Translations under genes and position numbers: made by a program
In this document: positions 33,510 to 47,402 of the stretch, one piece after another
Layout: every line of letters begins with the position of its first letter
How positions within the stretch are numbered: the stretch's first letter is position 1
The notes under the pieces: generated by a model
Seen by the model: the letters and a program-made list of their open reading frames with translations, nothing else
Databases searched by the model: none
Told to the model about the DNA's origin: nothing
Origin: Paraphysomonas bandaiensis
Taxonomy: Eukaryota; Chrysophyceae
DNA length: 64,000 nucleotides
Reading direction: 5' to 3'
Assembly: GCA_965644295.1 (NCBI GenBank)
Contig: CBFFRP010000209.1
Location: 82,036 to 146,035 of the forward strand

Positions 33510-34806
33510 ATGTCTAATCCAATAAAGAAGACAACCAAACAAAGTAATTGGCATAAAGAACAAACATCTAATTCAAAAAACAAAACTACATCTTCATTAA
33601 CAGGACTTCGATGTATTGCACATAGTACAAAATTAGATCCCCATGATTATCAATCAATACAAAGTATGGTCCCTATGAATCCACAACAACATCATGATTA
33701 TCATGCATATATACACAAAACACAATCAAAAAAACAATTTCAACAAAAACAAAAAACTGAAAATGAAATAAAACAAAAAAATATGACTAAAAATCGTTCT
33801 ATAACACCAACTTCAACTACACAAGATATGATCGTATCTTGTCAAGATATGAGAACTAAAGATGAATTAACAGAGAAAAAGAAATATTCATATAATATAA
33901 AAGATGAACCAATTACTTATTATACACATGCTGCAATGCATAGAAATGATATTGGTTTTCCTACGACATCTGTGGGTAATTTGGAAAAGCCTTGGGCTAG
34001 GGGCACATCAATATCAGGACGTGAGTCAAAGTGCATATATGCTTCATTATTATATGTATATTGTCCAATATATAATATCCATCTTAAAACATGCATACAA
34101 TATAATGTATCTTCTCATGGTTGTTCCAGATGTCAATAATGGGACACTCCAACACTTCGGCACTTTTGATAATCCAGGCAATCCCCCTACTATTCGTGAA
34201 ATGCGTATTCTGCGTCACTTACGTGAATCAATAGCGAAGTCGCTTGCGTCTGTCTCTCCACCAGGAAAGCAAGGTAGTACTGTGCGGCTAGTCACCCAGC
34301 ATCTACTGGATTTGAACAACGAGAACATTCCCCGTGCACCAGTGGATGACGTGGCCAATGTGCTTTCCGAGACTGGTGGCGTGACTCTCTCTTCCGAACA
34401 GTGTGATGCTCTTAAAGTTGCGTTTTCAAGGTACAACGACGATCGAATTATACTAGTTGAATTCGTAGACTTTCTGCGCGGACCATTGTCACAGTATCAG
34501 ACTAATCTTGTGATCAAAGCCTTTATTGCGTGCAGTCCCGACGAAAATGATTTCGTTTCTGAAGAAGGGATTGCGGGTGCATTTAACACCTCTAATGCAG
34601 CGAACACATCTGGATCTGGTGGCTTAAGCGGAAAGGAGCTGCTTAACCATTTTCTCGATAGTTTGATGGCATACACAACATCATCCAACGGCTTTGAGTT
34701 AAACGATTTCATTGAGTACTATCGCGACGTCAACTGTGAAATGAACGACCCAGAATTGTTTATCAGTACATTAATCGCGATGTGGGGCATTGACCCTGCA
34801 GACTAG
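33510..34806 (+). CDS. Calcyphosin-like EF-hand protein
   Basis: Exons 33510-34020 and 34130-34806 (109-nt intron) join to 395 residues. The N-terminal 165 residues are Lys/Gln/Asn/Thr-rich and probably disordered. The C-terminal part matches calcyphosin/CAPS2: helices around REMRILRHLRES, EFVDFLRGPLSQYQTNLVIKAF (the family's E-F-x-x-x-L-R-x-x-x-S segment), an ELLNHFLDSL helix, and a closing NDFIEYYRDVN...MNDPELFISTLIAMWGI. The EF-hand loops are worn: most acidic ligands are replaced, so calcium binding is doubtful. Calcyphosin-type proteins are frequently associated with cilia and flagella. Exon 1 is extremely AT/A-rich, exon 2 balanced. Confidence 0.8.
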
Positions 34807-37370
34807 GTACACGGTTCAAAAACCAGGCCTGAATATATCTGCTCTGATTCCATGGAGTCCTGATAAAAATATATATATCGCTTGTTAGAAGATTACACGT
34901 GACGATATGATGAGTGTATGTAATACTATAATATAAATATCAATATCTAGTTCAAGGAATAAATCCATACATAGTGTTACAGCAAAAGCAGTAAGATGTT
35001 TCTAGATTTCTACATATTACATATAGCTCAGATAAATATATTGCGCCTCAGTACGAGTACACCATCTGTCTTTGTTTAAGTTGGCATTCTTTTCGGTGAC
35101 TATCATCTCCACACAGTTTTCAATTCAGTTTAATCTCAAACCGTCATCCACATTACCTATCACTTATTTCTGGTATTTGTTCCTTCTAATGGATGGCTGC
35201 TTCAAACTGCAACTTGCGAATGACCTTTTCACCTTTCATGGAATCCCTTCATGTGCTGGAGAAATGTATACTCTCCCACGAAACGCCTGGTAACTAGTAG
35301 TTTAAAATCTATTCGCGAGATTTACGGCTCCTTGAGAATTGGTAGAATATTGAGAGATGGAATTACCTACAATTGTATATATTTAGAACAATCTTGTAGG
35401 CTAGATATATGATTTATTTCACTTGCTATATCTGTTTTGACATGTATGTTTAGCAATACATTCTTTCGGTTTGAATACCCCAAGTACTAAAATAAATTAG
35501 ACATGAAATTACACCCCCTAATTTGTTTGTGTGTCATGGGACGATATTCCTTATTATAATACAGTTAGGTTATATTGTATAGCTACGTGTAGTTTTCTCG
35601 TAGAGGAAATAGGTGTCTTTGCCTATAAGAGTAAATGTAATAAATAAAAATCCTAATATATTGTCTATACTAGGAAAATGTAACTGCTTTTCTATGAGCA
35701 TGCCCTATTAATAAAGAATTGATTTGCATTGTTTGACCACGTGAGCAATAGCAGACCAATCGCGCAATCTAATAGATCTTGACTGATTATGGTACATATT
35801 ATTCGGGCTTGTCTAAAAAGGAATTGGCAATTAATTGGTAAAAGAAGAATTCAACAATAATAATTGTAGTTCTTTACCAAATATTCTACTATTGGCATTG
35901 CAATTAATTGGACATTATTGCTTATTAATTGCGTTCAATTCTATTGCCTTAAGCCTGCAAAATCAGACTTGTCAATTATATTAGCTCCACAGCATAGCAG
36001 CACTTGTTGTACAACGCATCCTTTGTCCAAACAGCAAACGCAGCAAAATAGCGTTTTCCAGCATCGTAGTGGAGGTGATCAGTTTGTTCTTCGCCAACTA
36101 TCTTTGGAACATAAATAGTCATTGAACATAAAATCCCTGATCATCAGATCACTGGAATTTATCGTAGCAAGATGTAGAGTCAACATGGAGAAAGATTCAA
36201 GAGGACTTTCAATAAGGTACTTTGCTATATATTGTTCGTCCTGGAGAGCAGTTCAACAAACCGAAAAGTAGTCCAGTTTATGAGAGTGGATTTCGGCGGC
36301 AGCAGAAAATTTCATACTGGTATGCGATCGGGCTCCAAGCTTCCTCGAACGTCCAACGATATTGCTCGGATTACGTGTATGCGGTGTGGACTTCGACACA
36401 GCGCTACTAATGCTTAATGTCGTCGTATTACAAATGAGAAATTTGATCCTTTAGGATTTGTCGGAAATTCCTCGTCACATTGAAGAATCAAATTTATAAT
36501 TATTGGCTCACCAGACTCAACCAGTATAGTCTTCCATGGTCTCGACTTTCTCCTGAGCATCAGGAAGAGTTATTGTCTCTTTCCGAGATCTAACCAGTCG
36601 ATGGGTGTGATCGAAACCCACGTTATCATCGAGTCCGAGAGGAGGACAGTGATGACGACTCTTCTTTCTCTACAATGGAAGAACTATTTCATATACTTCA
36701 GTTTCAAAGTAATATATCCATAAAGTATTTGATTACAATTTAATAATACTGTAATAATACAGTTCTATCTTTGGGAAACATAGGCTATGTATTCCACCAT
36801 AGGTTTGTAACTTTGATATGTGGCTATATAGTGCTCATGATGCAATATAATTCAGCCAATTACAGTAATTGCAAATATCATTTTAAAACACCCAGCGTTA
36901 AAGGCCGAGAAAAGGTAGTTCAAAACATGTATATTAAGTCAGAACTTTATAGCAGGTTAGTGCGAAGCAAATGATTCTAAAAGCCCAATATCAAAATTGT
37001 AAGCCATCCTCGCGTAGCTGTAGATGCATAGGTTGGCCATCATCTCAAAACGTTTAAGCTTATGTTACGTCACGCTTACCAAGATTATGTCGAAAAGGGC
37101 ACTCAGGTCAGCTGTAGCATTTGACCTCCCCAGGAAAATATCTGAAATATTAAAATCTTGACTTTGAAATCATTCTAGTCTTATGAGCAGCAAAAAACTT
37201 AAGATTTCTAAAACTATACGTACTAGCAGCTTAAATCTGAATATACATCTAGAACAAAAGTAAGAAAGATACTACACAAAAACATATTAAAACAGAACAA
37301 TATAGATATCTCCAAAAGACCAAAAAAGGTCGTGTTTAAAAACACGTGTTTAAATATAACAAACATGCAA
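34807..37370. other. Spacer with possible MITE and gag-like remnant
   Basis: No intact gene is seen. Near 35808-35960 AATTGGCAATTAATTGG motifs resemble the terminal parts of the MITE at 47403-48201 and may be a decayed relative. At about 36230-36420 a short plus-strand frame ends ITCMRCGLRHSATNA, reminiscent of a retroelement gag zinc knuckle missing its last ligands, followed by broken coding-like sequence to about 36680. A 12-bp palindrome AAACACGTGTTT sits at about 37339-37352, just before the satellite array. Confidence 0.35.
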
Positions 37371-37373
37371 GGG

Positions 37374-40300
37374 CACACAAGGCATACGAGGCTACCAAGA
37401 AGCATAACAGCACTACACACCGACATTGCCTGATGAAACGTCATGTAGACACAGCAGTCCAGTCGCGCCAGCAATATATAGCGAAAGGTGTTTGTATATT
37501 GAATCTGATACATATGGGTTTCCAACACACAAGGTATACGAGGCTACCAAGAAGCATAACAGCACTACACACCGACACTACACACCGACATTGCCTGATG
37601 AAACGTCATGTAGACACAGCAGTCCAGTCGCGCCAGCCATACGTGTATGTAATATTGAATCTGATACATATGGGTTTCGAACACACAAGGCATACGAGGC
37701 TACCAAGAAGCATAACAGCACTACACACCGACATTGCCTGATGAAACGTCATGTAGACACAGCAGTCCAGTCGCGCCAGCCATACGTGTATGTAATATTG
37801 AATCTGATACATATGGGTTTCCAACACACAAGGCATACGAGGCTACCAAGAAGCATAACAGCACTACACACCGACATTGCCTGATGAAACGTCATGTAGA
37901 CACAGCAGTCCAGTCGCGCCAGCCATACGTGTATGTAATATTGAATCTGATACATATGGGTTTCGAACACACAAGGCATACGAGGCTACCAAGAAGCATA
38001 ACAGCACTACACACCGACATTGCCTGATGAAACGTCATGTAGACACAGCAGTCCAGTCGCGCCAGCCATACGTGTATGTAATATTGAATCTGATACATAT
38101 GGGTTTCCAACACACAAGGCATACGAGGCTACCAAGAAGCATAACAGCACTACACACCGACATTGCCTGATGAAACGTCATGTAGACACAGCAGTCCAGT
38201 CGCGCCAGCAATATATAGCGAAAGGCGTTTGTATTATGAATCTGCTACATATGGGTTTCCAACACACAAGGCATACGAGGCTACCAAGAAGCATAACAGC
38301 ACTACACACCGACATTGCCTGATGAAACGTCATGTAGACACAGCAGTCCAGTCGCGCCAGCCATACGTGTATGTAATATTGAATCTGATACATATGGGTT
38401 TCCAACACACAAGGCATACGAGGCTACCAAGAAGCATAACAGCACTACACACCGACACTACACACCGACATTGCCTGATGAAACGTCATGTAGACACAGC
38501 AGTCCAGTCGCGCCAGCCATACGTGTATGTAATATTGAATCTGATACATATGGGTTTCTAACACACAAGGCATACGAGGCTACCAAGAAGCATAACAGCA
38601 CTACACACCGACATTGCCTGATGAAACGTCATGTAGACACAGCAGTCCAGTCGCGCCAGCCATACGTGTATGTAATATTGAATCTGATACATATGGGTTT
38701 CCAACACACAAGGCATACGAGGCTACCAAGAAGCATAACAGCACTACACACCGACATTGCCTGATGAAACGTCATGTAGACACAGCAGTCCAGTCGCGCC
38801 AGCTATACGTGTATGTAATATTGAATCTGATACATATGGGTTTCGAACACACAAGGCATACGAGGCTACCAAGAAGCATAACAGCACTACACACCGACAT
38901 TGCCTGATGAAACGTCATGTAGACACAGCAGTCCAGTCGCGCCAGCCATACGTGTATGTAATATTGAATCTGATACATATGGGTTTCCAACACACAAGGC
39001 ATACGAGGCTACCAAGAAGCATAACAGCACTACACACCGACATTGCCTGATGAAACGTCATGTAGACACAGCAGTCCAGTCGCGCCAGCAATATATAGCG
39101 AAAGGCGTTTGTATTATGAATCTGATACATATGGGTTTCCAACACACAAGGCATACGAGGCTACCAAGAAGCATAACAGCACTACACACCGACATTGCCT
39201 GATGAAACGTCATGTAGACACAGCAGTCCAGTCGCGCCAGCCATACGTGTATGTAATATTGAATCTGATACATATGGGTTTCCAACACACAAGGCATACG
39301 AGGCTACCAAGAAGCATAACAGCACTACACACCGACATTGCCTGATGAAACGTCATGTAGACACAGCAGTCCAGTCGCGCCAGCCATACGTGTATGTAAT
39401 ATTGAATCTGATACATATGGGTTTCCAACACACAAGGCATACGAGGCTACCAAGAAGCATAACAGCACTACACACCGAAACTACACACCGACATTGCCTG
39501 ATGAAACGTCATGTAGACACAGCAGTCCAGTCGCGCCAGCAATATATAGCGAAAGGCGTTTGTATTATGAATCTGATACATATGGGTTTCCAACACACAA
39601 GGCATACGAGGCTACCAAGAAGCATAACAGCACTACACACCGACATTGCCTGATGAAACGTCATGTAGACACAGCAGTCCAGTCGCGCCAGCCATAGCAG
39701 GTGTATGTAATATTGAATCTGATATATATGGGTTTCCAACACACAAGGCATACGAGGCTACCAAGAAGCATAACAGCACTACACACCGACACTACACACC
39801 GACATTGCCTGATGAAACGTCATGTAGACACAGCAGTCCAGTCGCGCCAGCACATAGCGAGTGTATGTAATATTGAATCTGATACATATGGGTTTCCAAC
39901 ACACAAGGCATACGAGGCTACCAAGAAGCATAACAGCACTACACACCGACATTGCCTGATGAAACGTCATGTAGACACAGCAGTCCAGTCGCGCCAGCCA
40001 TACGTGTATGTAATATTGAATCTGATACATATGGGTTTCCAACACACAAGGCATACGAGGCTACCAAGAAGCATAACAGCACTACACACCGACACTACAC
40101 ACCGACATTGCCTGATGAAACGTCATGTAGACACAGCAGTCCAGTCGCGCCAGCAATATATAGCGAAAGGCGTTTGTATTATGAATCTGATACATATGGG
40201 TTTCCAACACACAAGGCATACGAGGCTACCAAGAAGCATAACAGCACTACACACCGACATTGCCTGATGAAACGTCATGTAGACACAGCAGTCCAGTCGC

Positions 40301-43300
40301 GCCAGCAATATATAGCGAAAGGCGTTTGTATATTGAATCTGATACATATGGGTTTCCAACACACAAGGCATACGAGGCTACCAAGAAGCATAACAGCACT
40401 ACACACCGACACTACACACCGACATTGCCTGATGAAACGTCATGTAGACACAGCAGTCCAGTCGCGCCAGCAATATATAGCGAAAGGCGTTTGTATTATG
40501 AATCTGATACATATGGGTTTCCAACACACAAGGCATACGAGGCTACCAAGAAGCATAACAGCACTACACACCGACACTACACACCGACATTGCCTGATGA
40601 AACGTCATGTAGACACAGCAGTCCAGTCGCGCCAGCCATACGTGTATGTAATATTGAATCTGATACATATGGGTTTCCAACACACAAGGCATACGAGGCT
40701 ACCAAGAAGCATAACAGCACTACACACCGACATTGCCTGATGAAACGTCATGTAGACACAGCAGTCCAGTCGCGCCAGCAATATATAGCGAAAGGCGTTT
40801 GTATATTGAATCTGATACATATGGGTTTCCAACACACAAGGCATACGAGGCTACCAAGAAGCATAACAGCACTACACACCGACACTACACACCGACATTG
40901 CCTGATGAAACGTCATGTAGACACAGCAGTCCAGTCGCGCCAGCAATATATAGCGAAAGGCGTTTGTATATTGAATCTGATACATATGGGTTTCCAACAC
41001 ACAAGGCATACGAGGCTACCAAGAAGCATAACAGCACTACACACCGACACTACACACCGACATTGCCTGATGAAACGTCATGTAGACACAGCAGTCCAGT
41101 CGCGCCAGCAATATATAGCGAAAGGCGTTTGTATTATGAATCTGATACATATGGGTTTCCAACACACAAGGCATACGAGGCTACCAAGAAGCATAACAGC
41201 ACTACACACCGACATTGCCTGATGAAACGTCATGTAGACACAGCAGTCCAGTCGCGCCAGCAATATATAGCGAAAGGCGTTTGTATTATGAATCTGATAC
41301 ATATGGGTTTCCAACACACAAGGCATACGAGGCTACCAAGAAGCATAACAGCACTACACACCGACACTACACACCGACATTGCCTGATGAAACGTCATGT
41401 AGACACAGCAGTCCAGTCGCGCCAGCAATATATAGCGAAAGGCGTTTGTATTATGAATCTGATACATATGGGTTTCCAACACACAAGGCATACGAGGCTA
41501 CCAAGAAGCATAACAGCACTACACACCGACATTGCCTGATGAAACGTCATGTAGACACAGCAGTCCAGTCGCGCCAGCAATATATAGCGAAAGGCGTTTG
41601 TATTATGAATCTGATACATATGGGTTTCCAACACACAAGGCATACGAGGCTACCAAGAAGCATAACAGCACTACACACCGACATTGCCTGATGAAACGTC
41701 ATGTAGACACAGCAGTCCAGTCGCGCCAGCAATATATAGCGAAAGGCGTTTGTATATTGAATCTGATACATATGGGTTTCCAACACACAAGGCATACGAG
41801 GCTACCAAGAAGCATAACAGCACTACACACCGACACTACACACCGACATTGCCTGATGAAACGTCATGTAGACACAGCAGTCCAGTCGCGCCAGCAATAT
41901 ATAGCGAAAGGCGTTTGTATATTGAATCTGATACATATGGGTTTCCAACACACAAGGCATACGAGGCTACCAAGAAGCATAACAGCACTACACACCGACA
42001 CTACACACCGACATTGCCTGATGAAACGTCATGTAGACACAGCAGTCCAGTCGCGCCAGCAATATATAGCGAAAGGCGTTTGTATTATGAATCTGATACA
42101 TATGGGTTTCCAACACACAAGGCATACGAGGCTACCAAGAAGCATAACAGCACTACACACCGACATTGCCTGATGAAACGTCATGTAGACACAGCAGTCC
42201 AGTCGCGCCAGCAATATATAGCGAAAGGCGTTTGTAATATCTGAATTCGTTCATATGGGTTTCCAACACACAAGGCATACGAGGCTACCAAGAAGCATAA
42301 CAGCACTACACACCGACACTACACACCGACATTGCCTGATGAAACGTCATGTAGACACAGCAGTCCAGTCGCGCCAGCAATATATAGCGAAAGGCGTTTG
42401 TATTATGAATCTGATACATATGGGTTTCCAACACACAAGGCATACGAGGCTACCAAGAAGCATAACAGCACTACACACCGACATTGCCTGATGAAACGTC
42501 ATGTAGACACAGCAGTCCAGTCGCGCCAGCAATATATAGCGAAAGGCGTTTGTATATTGAATCTGATACATATGGGTTTCCAACACACAAGGCATACGAG
42601 GCTACCAAGAAGCATAACAGCACTACACACCGACACTACACACCGACATTGCCTGATGAAACGTCATGTAGACACAGCAGTCCAGTCGCGCCAGCAATAT
42701 ATAGCGAAAGGCGTTTGTATTATGAATCTGATACATATGGGTTTCCAACACACAAGGCATACGAGGCTACCAAGAAGCATAACAGCACTACACACCGACA
42801 CTACACACCGACATTGCCTGATGAAACGTCATGTAGACACAGCAGTCCAGTCGCGCCAGCAATATATAGCGAAAGGCGTTTGTATATTGAATCTGATACA
42901 TATGGGTTTCCAACACACAAGGCATACGAGGCTACCAAGAAGCATAACAGCACTACACACCGACACTACACACCGACATTGCCTGATGAAACGTCATGTA
43001 GACACAGCAGTCCAGTCGCGCCAGCAATATATAGCGAAAGGCGTTTGTATATTGAATCTGATACATATGGGTTTCCAACACACAAGGCATACGAGGCTAC
43101 CAAGAAGCATAACAGCACTACACACCGACATTGCCTGATGAAACGTCATGTAGACACAGCAGTCCAGTCGCGCCAGCAATATATAGCGAAAGGCGTTTGT
43201 ATATTGAATCTGATACATATGGGTTTCCAACACACAAGGCATACGAGGCTACCAAGAAGCATAACAGCACTACACACCGACACTACACACCGACATTGCC

Positions 43301-45453
43301 TGATGAAACGTCATGTAGACACAGCAGTCCAGTCGCGCCAGCAATATATAGCGAAAGGCGTTTGTATTATGAATCTGATACATATGGGTTTCCAACACAC
43401 AAGGCATACGAGGCTACCAAGAAGCATAACAGCACTACACACCGACACTACACACCGACATTGCCTGATGAAACGTCATGTAGACACAGCAGTCCAGTCG
43501 CGCCAGCAATATATAGCGAAAGGCGTTTGTATATTGAATCTGATACATATGGGTTTCCAACACACAAGGCATACGAGGCTACCAAGAAGCATAACAGCAC
43601 TACACACCGACACTACACACCGACATTGCCTGATGAAACGTCATGTAGACACAGCAGTCCAGTCGCGCCAGCAATATATAGCGAAAGGCGTTTGTATTAT
43701 GAATCTGATACATATGGGTTTCCAACACACAAGGCATACGAGGCTACCAAGAAGCATAACAGCACTACACACCGACATTGCCTGATGAAACGTCATGTAG
43801 ACACAGCAGTCCAGTCGCGCCAGCAATATATAGCGAAAGGCGTTTGTATATATGAATCTGATACATATGGGTTTCCAACACACAAGGCATACGAGGCTAC
43901 CAAGAAGCATAACAGCACTACACACCGACACTACACACCGACATTGCCTGATGAAACGTCATGTAGACACAGCAGTCCAGTCGCGCCAGCAATATATAGC
44001 GAAAGGCGTTTGTATTATGAATCTGATACATATGGGTTTCCAACACACAAGGCATACGAGGCTACCAAGAAGCATAACAGCACTACACACCGACACTACA
44101 CACCGACATTGCCTGATGAAACGTCATGTAGACACAGCAGTCCAGTCGCGCCAGCAATATATAGCGAAAGGCGTTTGTATTATGAATCTGATACATATGG
44201 GTTTCCAACACACAAGGCATACGAGGCTACCAAGAAGCATAACAGCACTACACACCGACACTACACACCGACATTGCCTGATGAAACGTCATGTAGACAC
44301 AGCAGTCCAGTCGCGCCAGCAATATATAGCGAAAGGCGTTTGTATTATGAATCTGATACATATGGGTTTCCAACACACAAGGCATACGAGGCTACCAAGA
44401 AGCATAACAGCACTACACACCGACATTGCCTGATGAAACGTCATGTAGACACAGCAGTCCAGTCGCGCCAGCAATATATAGCGAAAGGCGTTTGTAATAT
44501 TGAATCTGATACATATGGGTTTCCAACACACAAGGCATACGAGGCTACCAAGAAGCATAACAGCACTACACACCGACACTACACACCGACATTGCCTGAT
44601 GAAACGTCATGTAGACACAGCAGTCCAGTCGCGCCAGCAATATATAGCGAAAGGCGTTTGTATTATGAATCTGATACATATGGGTTTCCAACACACAAGG
44701 CATACGAGGCTACCAAGAAGCATAACAGCACTACACACCGACACTACACACCGACATTGCCTGATGAAACGTCATGTAGACACAGCAGTCCAGTCGCGCC
44801 AGCAATATATAGCGAAAGGCGTTTGTATTATGAATCTGATACATATGGGTTTCCAACACACAAGGCATACGAGGCTACCAAGAAGCATAACAGCACTACA
44901 CACCGACACTACACACCGACATTGCCTGATGAAACGTCATGTAGACACAGCAGTCCAGTCGCGCCAGCAATATATAGCGAAAGGCGTTTGTATTATGAAT
45001 CTGATACATATGGGTTTCCAACACACAAGGCATACGAGGCTACCAAGAAGCATAACAGCACTACACACCGACATTGCCTGATGAAACGTCATGTAGACAC
45101 AGCAGTCCAGTCGCGCCAGCAATATATAGCGAAAGGCGTTTGTATTATGAATCTGATACATATGGGTTTCCAACACACAAGGCATACGAGGCTACCAAGA
45201 AGCATAACAGCACTACACACCGACACTACACACCGACATTGCCTGATGAAACGTCATGTAGACACAGCAGTCCAGTCGCGCCAGCAATATATAGCGAAAG
45301 GCGTTTGTATTATGAATCTGATACATATGGGTTTCCAACACACAAGGCATACGAGGCTACCAAGAAGCATAACAGCACTACACACCGACACTACACACCG
45401 ACATTGCCTGATGAAACGTCATGTAGACACAGCAGTCCAGTCGCACCAGTCAT
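37374..45453. repeat. Satellite array, 52 units of 143-166 bp with higher-order structure
   Basis: The core CCTGATGAAACGTCATGTAG recurs 52 times between 37431 and 45409. Two spacer types follow the core: type A (CCATACGTGTATGTAATATTG; 143-bp unit) prevails up to about 40 kb, and type B (AATATATAGCGAAAGGCG; 152-bp unit) fills the right part. A 13-bp duplication (ACTACACACCGAC) turns these into 156 and 165 bp. On the left, a six-unit block (165 or 156, four of 143, then 152 bp) occurs twice. On the right, a four-unit block (three of 165-166, then 152 bp) of 647-648 bp occurs four times (42489-45079). Unit length is close to a nucleosome repeat. Open frames through the array, up to 781 codons, arise because 165 is divisible by three and are not taken as genes. 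Confidence 0.95.
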
Positions 45454-45916
45454 ACATAGATATAATATTCAATTGATTTCTTGATATAGTTGAGTATGTT
45501 CACTTTAGTATGAGTGTTGTATTGACTGGACAGGCGTATGTATATTCGCTGCTGTTTCTGTATATTTCTATTATTTTCTAGCGAATATGACAACCTTCAA
45601 GTGAAGTGTTCCGTTTATTAACTGCAGCTCCTACTGTCGAAATCTTGAATCGATTTTCAGTTTTTTTGGGGTTATGTTTTTGATGTGTTTGGGTCCAAGC
45701 ATGGACGAAACAAACACACACATATCGGCATCCTTTGTATTTTTGTTCCAAGATGCCTCTAATATTGAGACAACAATTATCTGTATTCCAGCCGTAGTTG
45801 TATTGCAGTAATGTAGACGATTGTTGATTCAATTTATTTCCGAAAAATAAGACGCTAAACAACAGCATCCACACTCTCTCTATAAGTAGATCAATGAGCC
45901 GAGATAGACACTATCT
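45454..45916. other. Spacer between satellite and DUF1415 gene
   Basis: The array stops in a diverged final unit; the remaining 460 bp is AT-rich with no supported gene. The minus-strand 98-codon frame shows no domain. Confidence 0.4.
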
Positions 45917-46513
45917 ATGTTAATGATTCCAAATCAAGAAAAAGTTTTGTTGTACACCTCCCGATGGGTCAAGGATGCGATAGCATCACGTAGATTGTTA
46001 GGACGTCCACTATGTCCTTTTGCCAGTTCCATCCCACGTGATAAGTTAAAAATTAAAGTTAGTCTATGCTCTAATGAGAATAGTTTAATGGATGAAGTAT
46101 CTACGGAACTAAATTGTCTCTTTAATAACTGTACTACAGCCCCGGAGACGACGTTGGTTGTGGTCCCATATATGTTTTCCCTTTCTTACAGGGAAATGGT
46201 AAAGTTTAGCTGGAGAATAATGACTCATATTGATGACACTTCACATCTTCAAGGGCGCGTACAGGTTGTTAATTTCCACCCTTTAGCCCAAGCACAACTC
46301 TACGGCCCCTCAGATGCTGCGGATTACAAAAATAGATCTCCATTCCCAACTTTTCATCTTCTGCGAGAAGAAGATATTATGAAGGCTGTCGAACAGTCCA
46401 GATATCCTAATATCGAGAAGATTCCTTCACGTAACTCTGTTTTTTTGCGTGATATGGGGTTGCATGAGGTCAAACGAAGATTTGATACGCTGGTAGCGGA
46501 TAAATCAGATTGA
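45917..46513 (+). CDS. DUF1415 family protein
   Basis: This is an intronless frame of 198 residues from ATG 45917, the usual length of the family. It opens with a helical segment ending GRPLCPFAS, matching the family's LNLCPFA block. A middle part follows with TTLVVVPYMF (compare TTLLVHP), then VQVVNFHPLAQ (compare VASFHP), YKNRSPFPTFHLLREEDI, which is the family signature, and a closing SRNSVFLRDMGLHEV. DUF1415 proteins are common in proteobacteria and some protists; the biochemical role is unknown to me. Conserved Cys, His and Asp/Asn residues suggest an enzyme or metal site. Confidence 0.85.
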   Translation: MLMIPNQEKVLLYTSRWVKDAIASRRLLGRPLCPFASSIPRDKLKIKVSLCSNENSLMDEVSTELNCLFNNCTTAPETTLVVVPYMFSLSYREMVKFSWRIMTHIDDTSHLQGRVQVVNFHPLAQAQLYGPSDAADYKNRSPFPTFHLLREEDIMKAVEQSRYPNIEKIPSRNSVFLRDMGLHEVKRRFDTLVADKSD

Positions 46514-47402
46514 TAGCAAGTATTGATATATTGTTGCAATTTGTTACAGTAAGTGTGCTCTTGTAACAAACTTGGTAGGCGTTTTTTGTTGTTATTTTTC
46601 TGTATATATATATCTAGGGTCAAGATGGTGGAGATTCAGAGTATTTTCTGTAATTTCGTAGAGTACTGAAAGTCGTATTCAATCTTAAACGAAGAAGTGG
46701 TTGTAATTCCGGCTTTTCAGTTATAATTTAATAATCAAGAATTATATATATTCGTTTGATATATGTCCCTATATACTTATTCCCATTTTGTCTAAGAAAG
46801 GTGGGCTTTTAACCTAAATTAGGTCTAATAGAACGCTCCTATTAACACCAGGAAAATATAGACATTCAATCTCAATTTTTAATTCGAGAAGAAACTACTC
46901 TCTATCTTAATTATGATATTGACAGTCACTTGTATATGACTTCATCACATTATATATGTTTGTAGGGAAATCACAATGATGAGTCAACTCTCAAAGTTAG
47001 ATCAACAGGCACTCCAAGTTATATTCTATCATAATGACGTATGACATCAGTGCAAGTGCGCAAGTGATGTATTACCTTCATAGCAAGGACTTCGCAACAA
47101 TACTTCCAGAATGTTAGGGAAGCGTTAAAATTCCACATCTAATGCTGAAGGTAATTTGGAGCAATGACACTCAGTCCTTTTGGGGTTTGGTACACGTCGT
47201 GCTTATTAGGATTGCGTGCTTCATATCATATATCATGTACACAGTGCACAGTACACAGCATTCGAGTCAGTTGCCCTAGCAGGGATAAGCGTGATGTCTA
47301 TAAATGTGATGATATCAACGACAAAAATAATATTCGTGCGACTACAACTTTCACATTCATCGTCACACTGATTATCAATTTTCAATACCTCGCAGTTGTT
47401 AT
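46514..47402. other. Gene-less spacer
   Basis: No supported gene is seen. The sequence is AT-rich, and short frames near 47164-47418 overlap on both strands and have no domain. The last eight bases, GTTGTTAT, are the left target duplication of the adjacent MITE. Confidence 0.4.

Noticed and set aside
37431-45409. Hammerhead-ribozyme-like CTGATGA...GAAAC in every satellite unit
   Set aside because: The CTGATGA and GAAAC motifs overlap with no room for stem II, so the core cannot form; the reverse strand offers none either.
37374-45453. CRISPR-like array
   Set aside because: Whole units including spacers are repeated; there are no unique spacers, and the context is eukaryotic.
37374-45453. 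CENP-B box in the satellite
   Set aside because: No sequence close to the TTCG...CGGG box pattern is present in the unit.
37346-45484. Many overlapping open frames on both strands in the satellite
   Set aside because: They are phase products of the repeat, contain no domain, and change frame with unit length.
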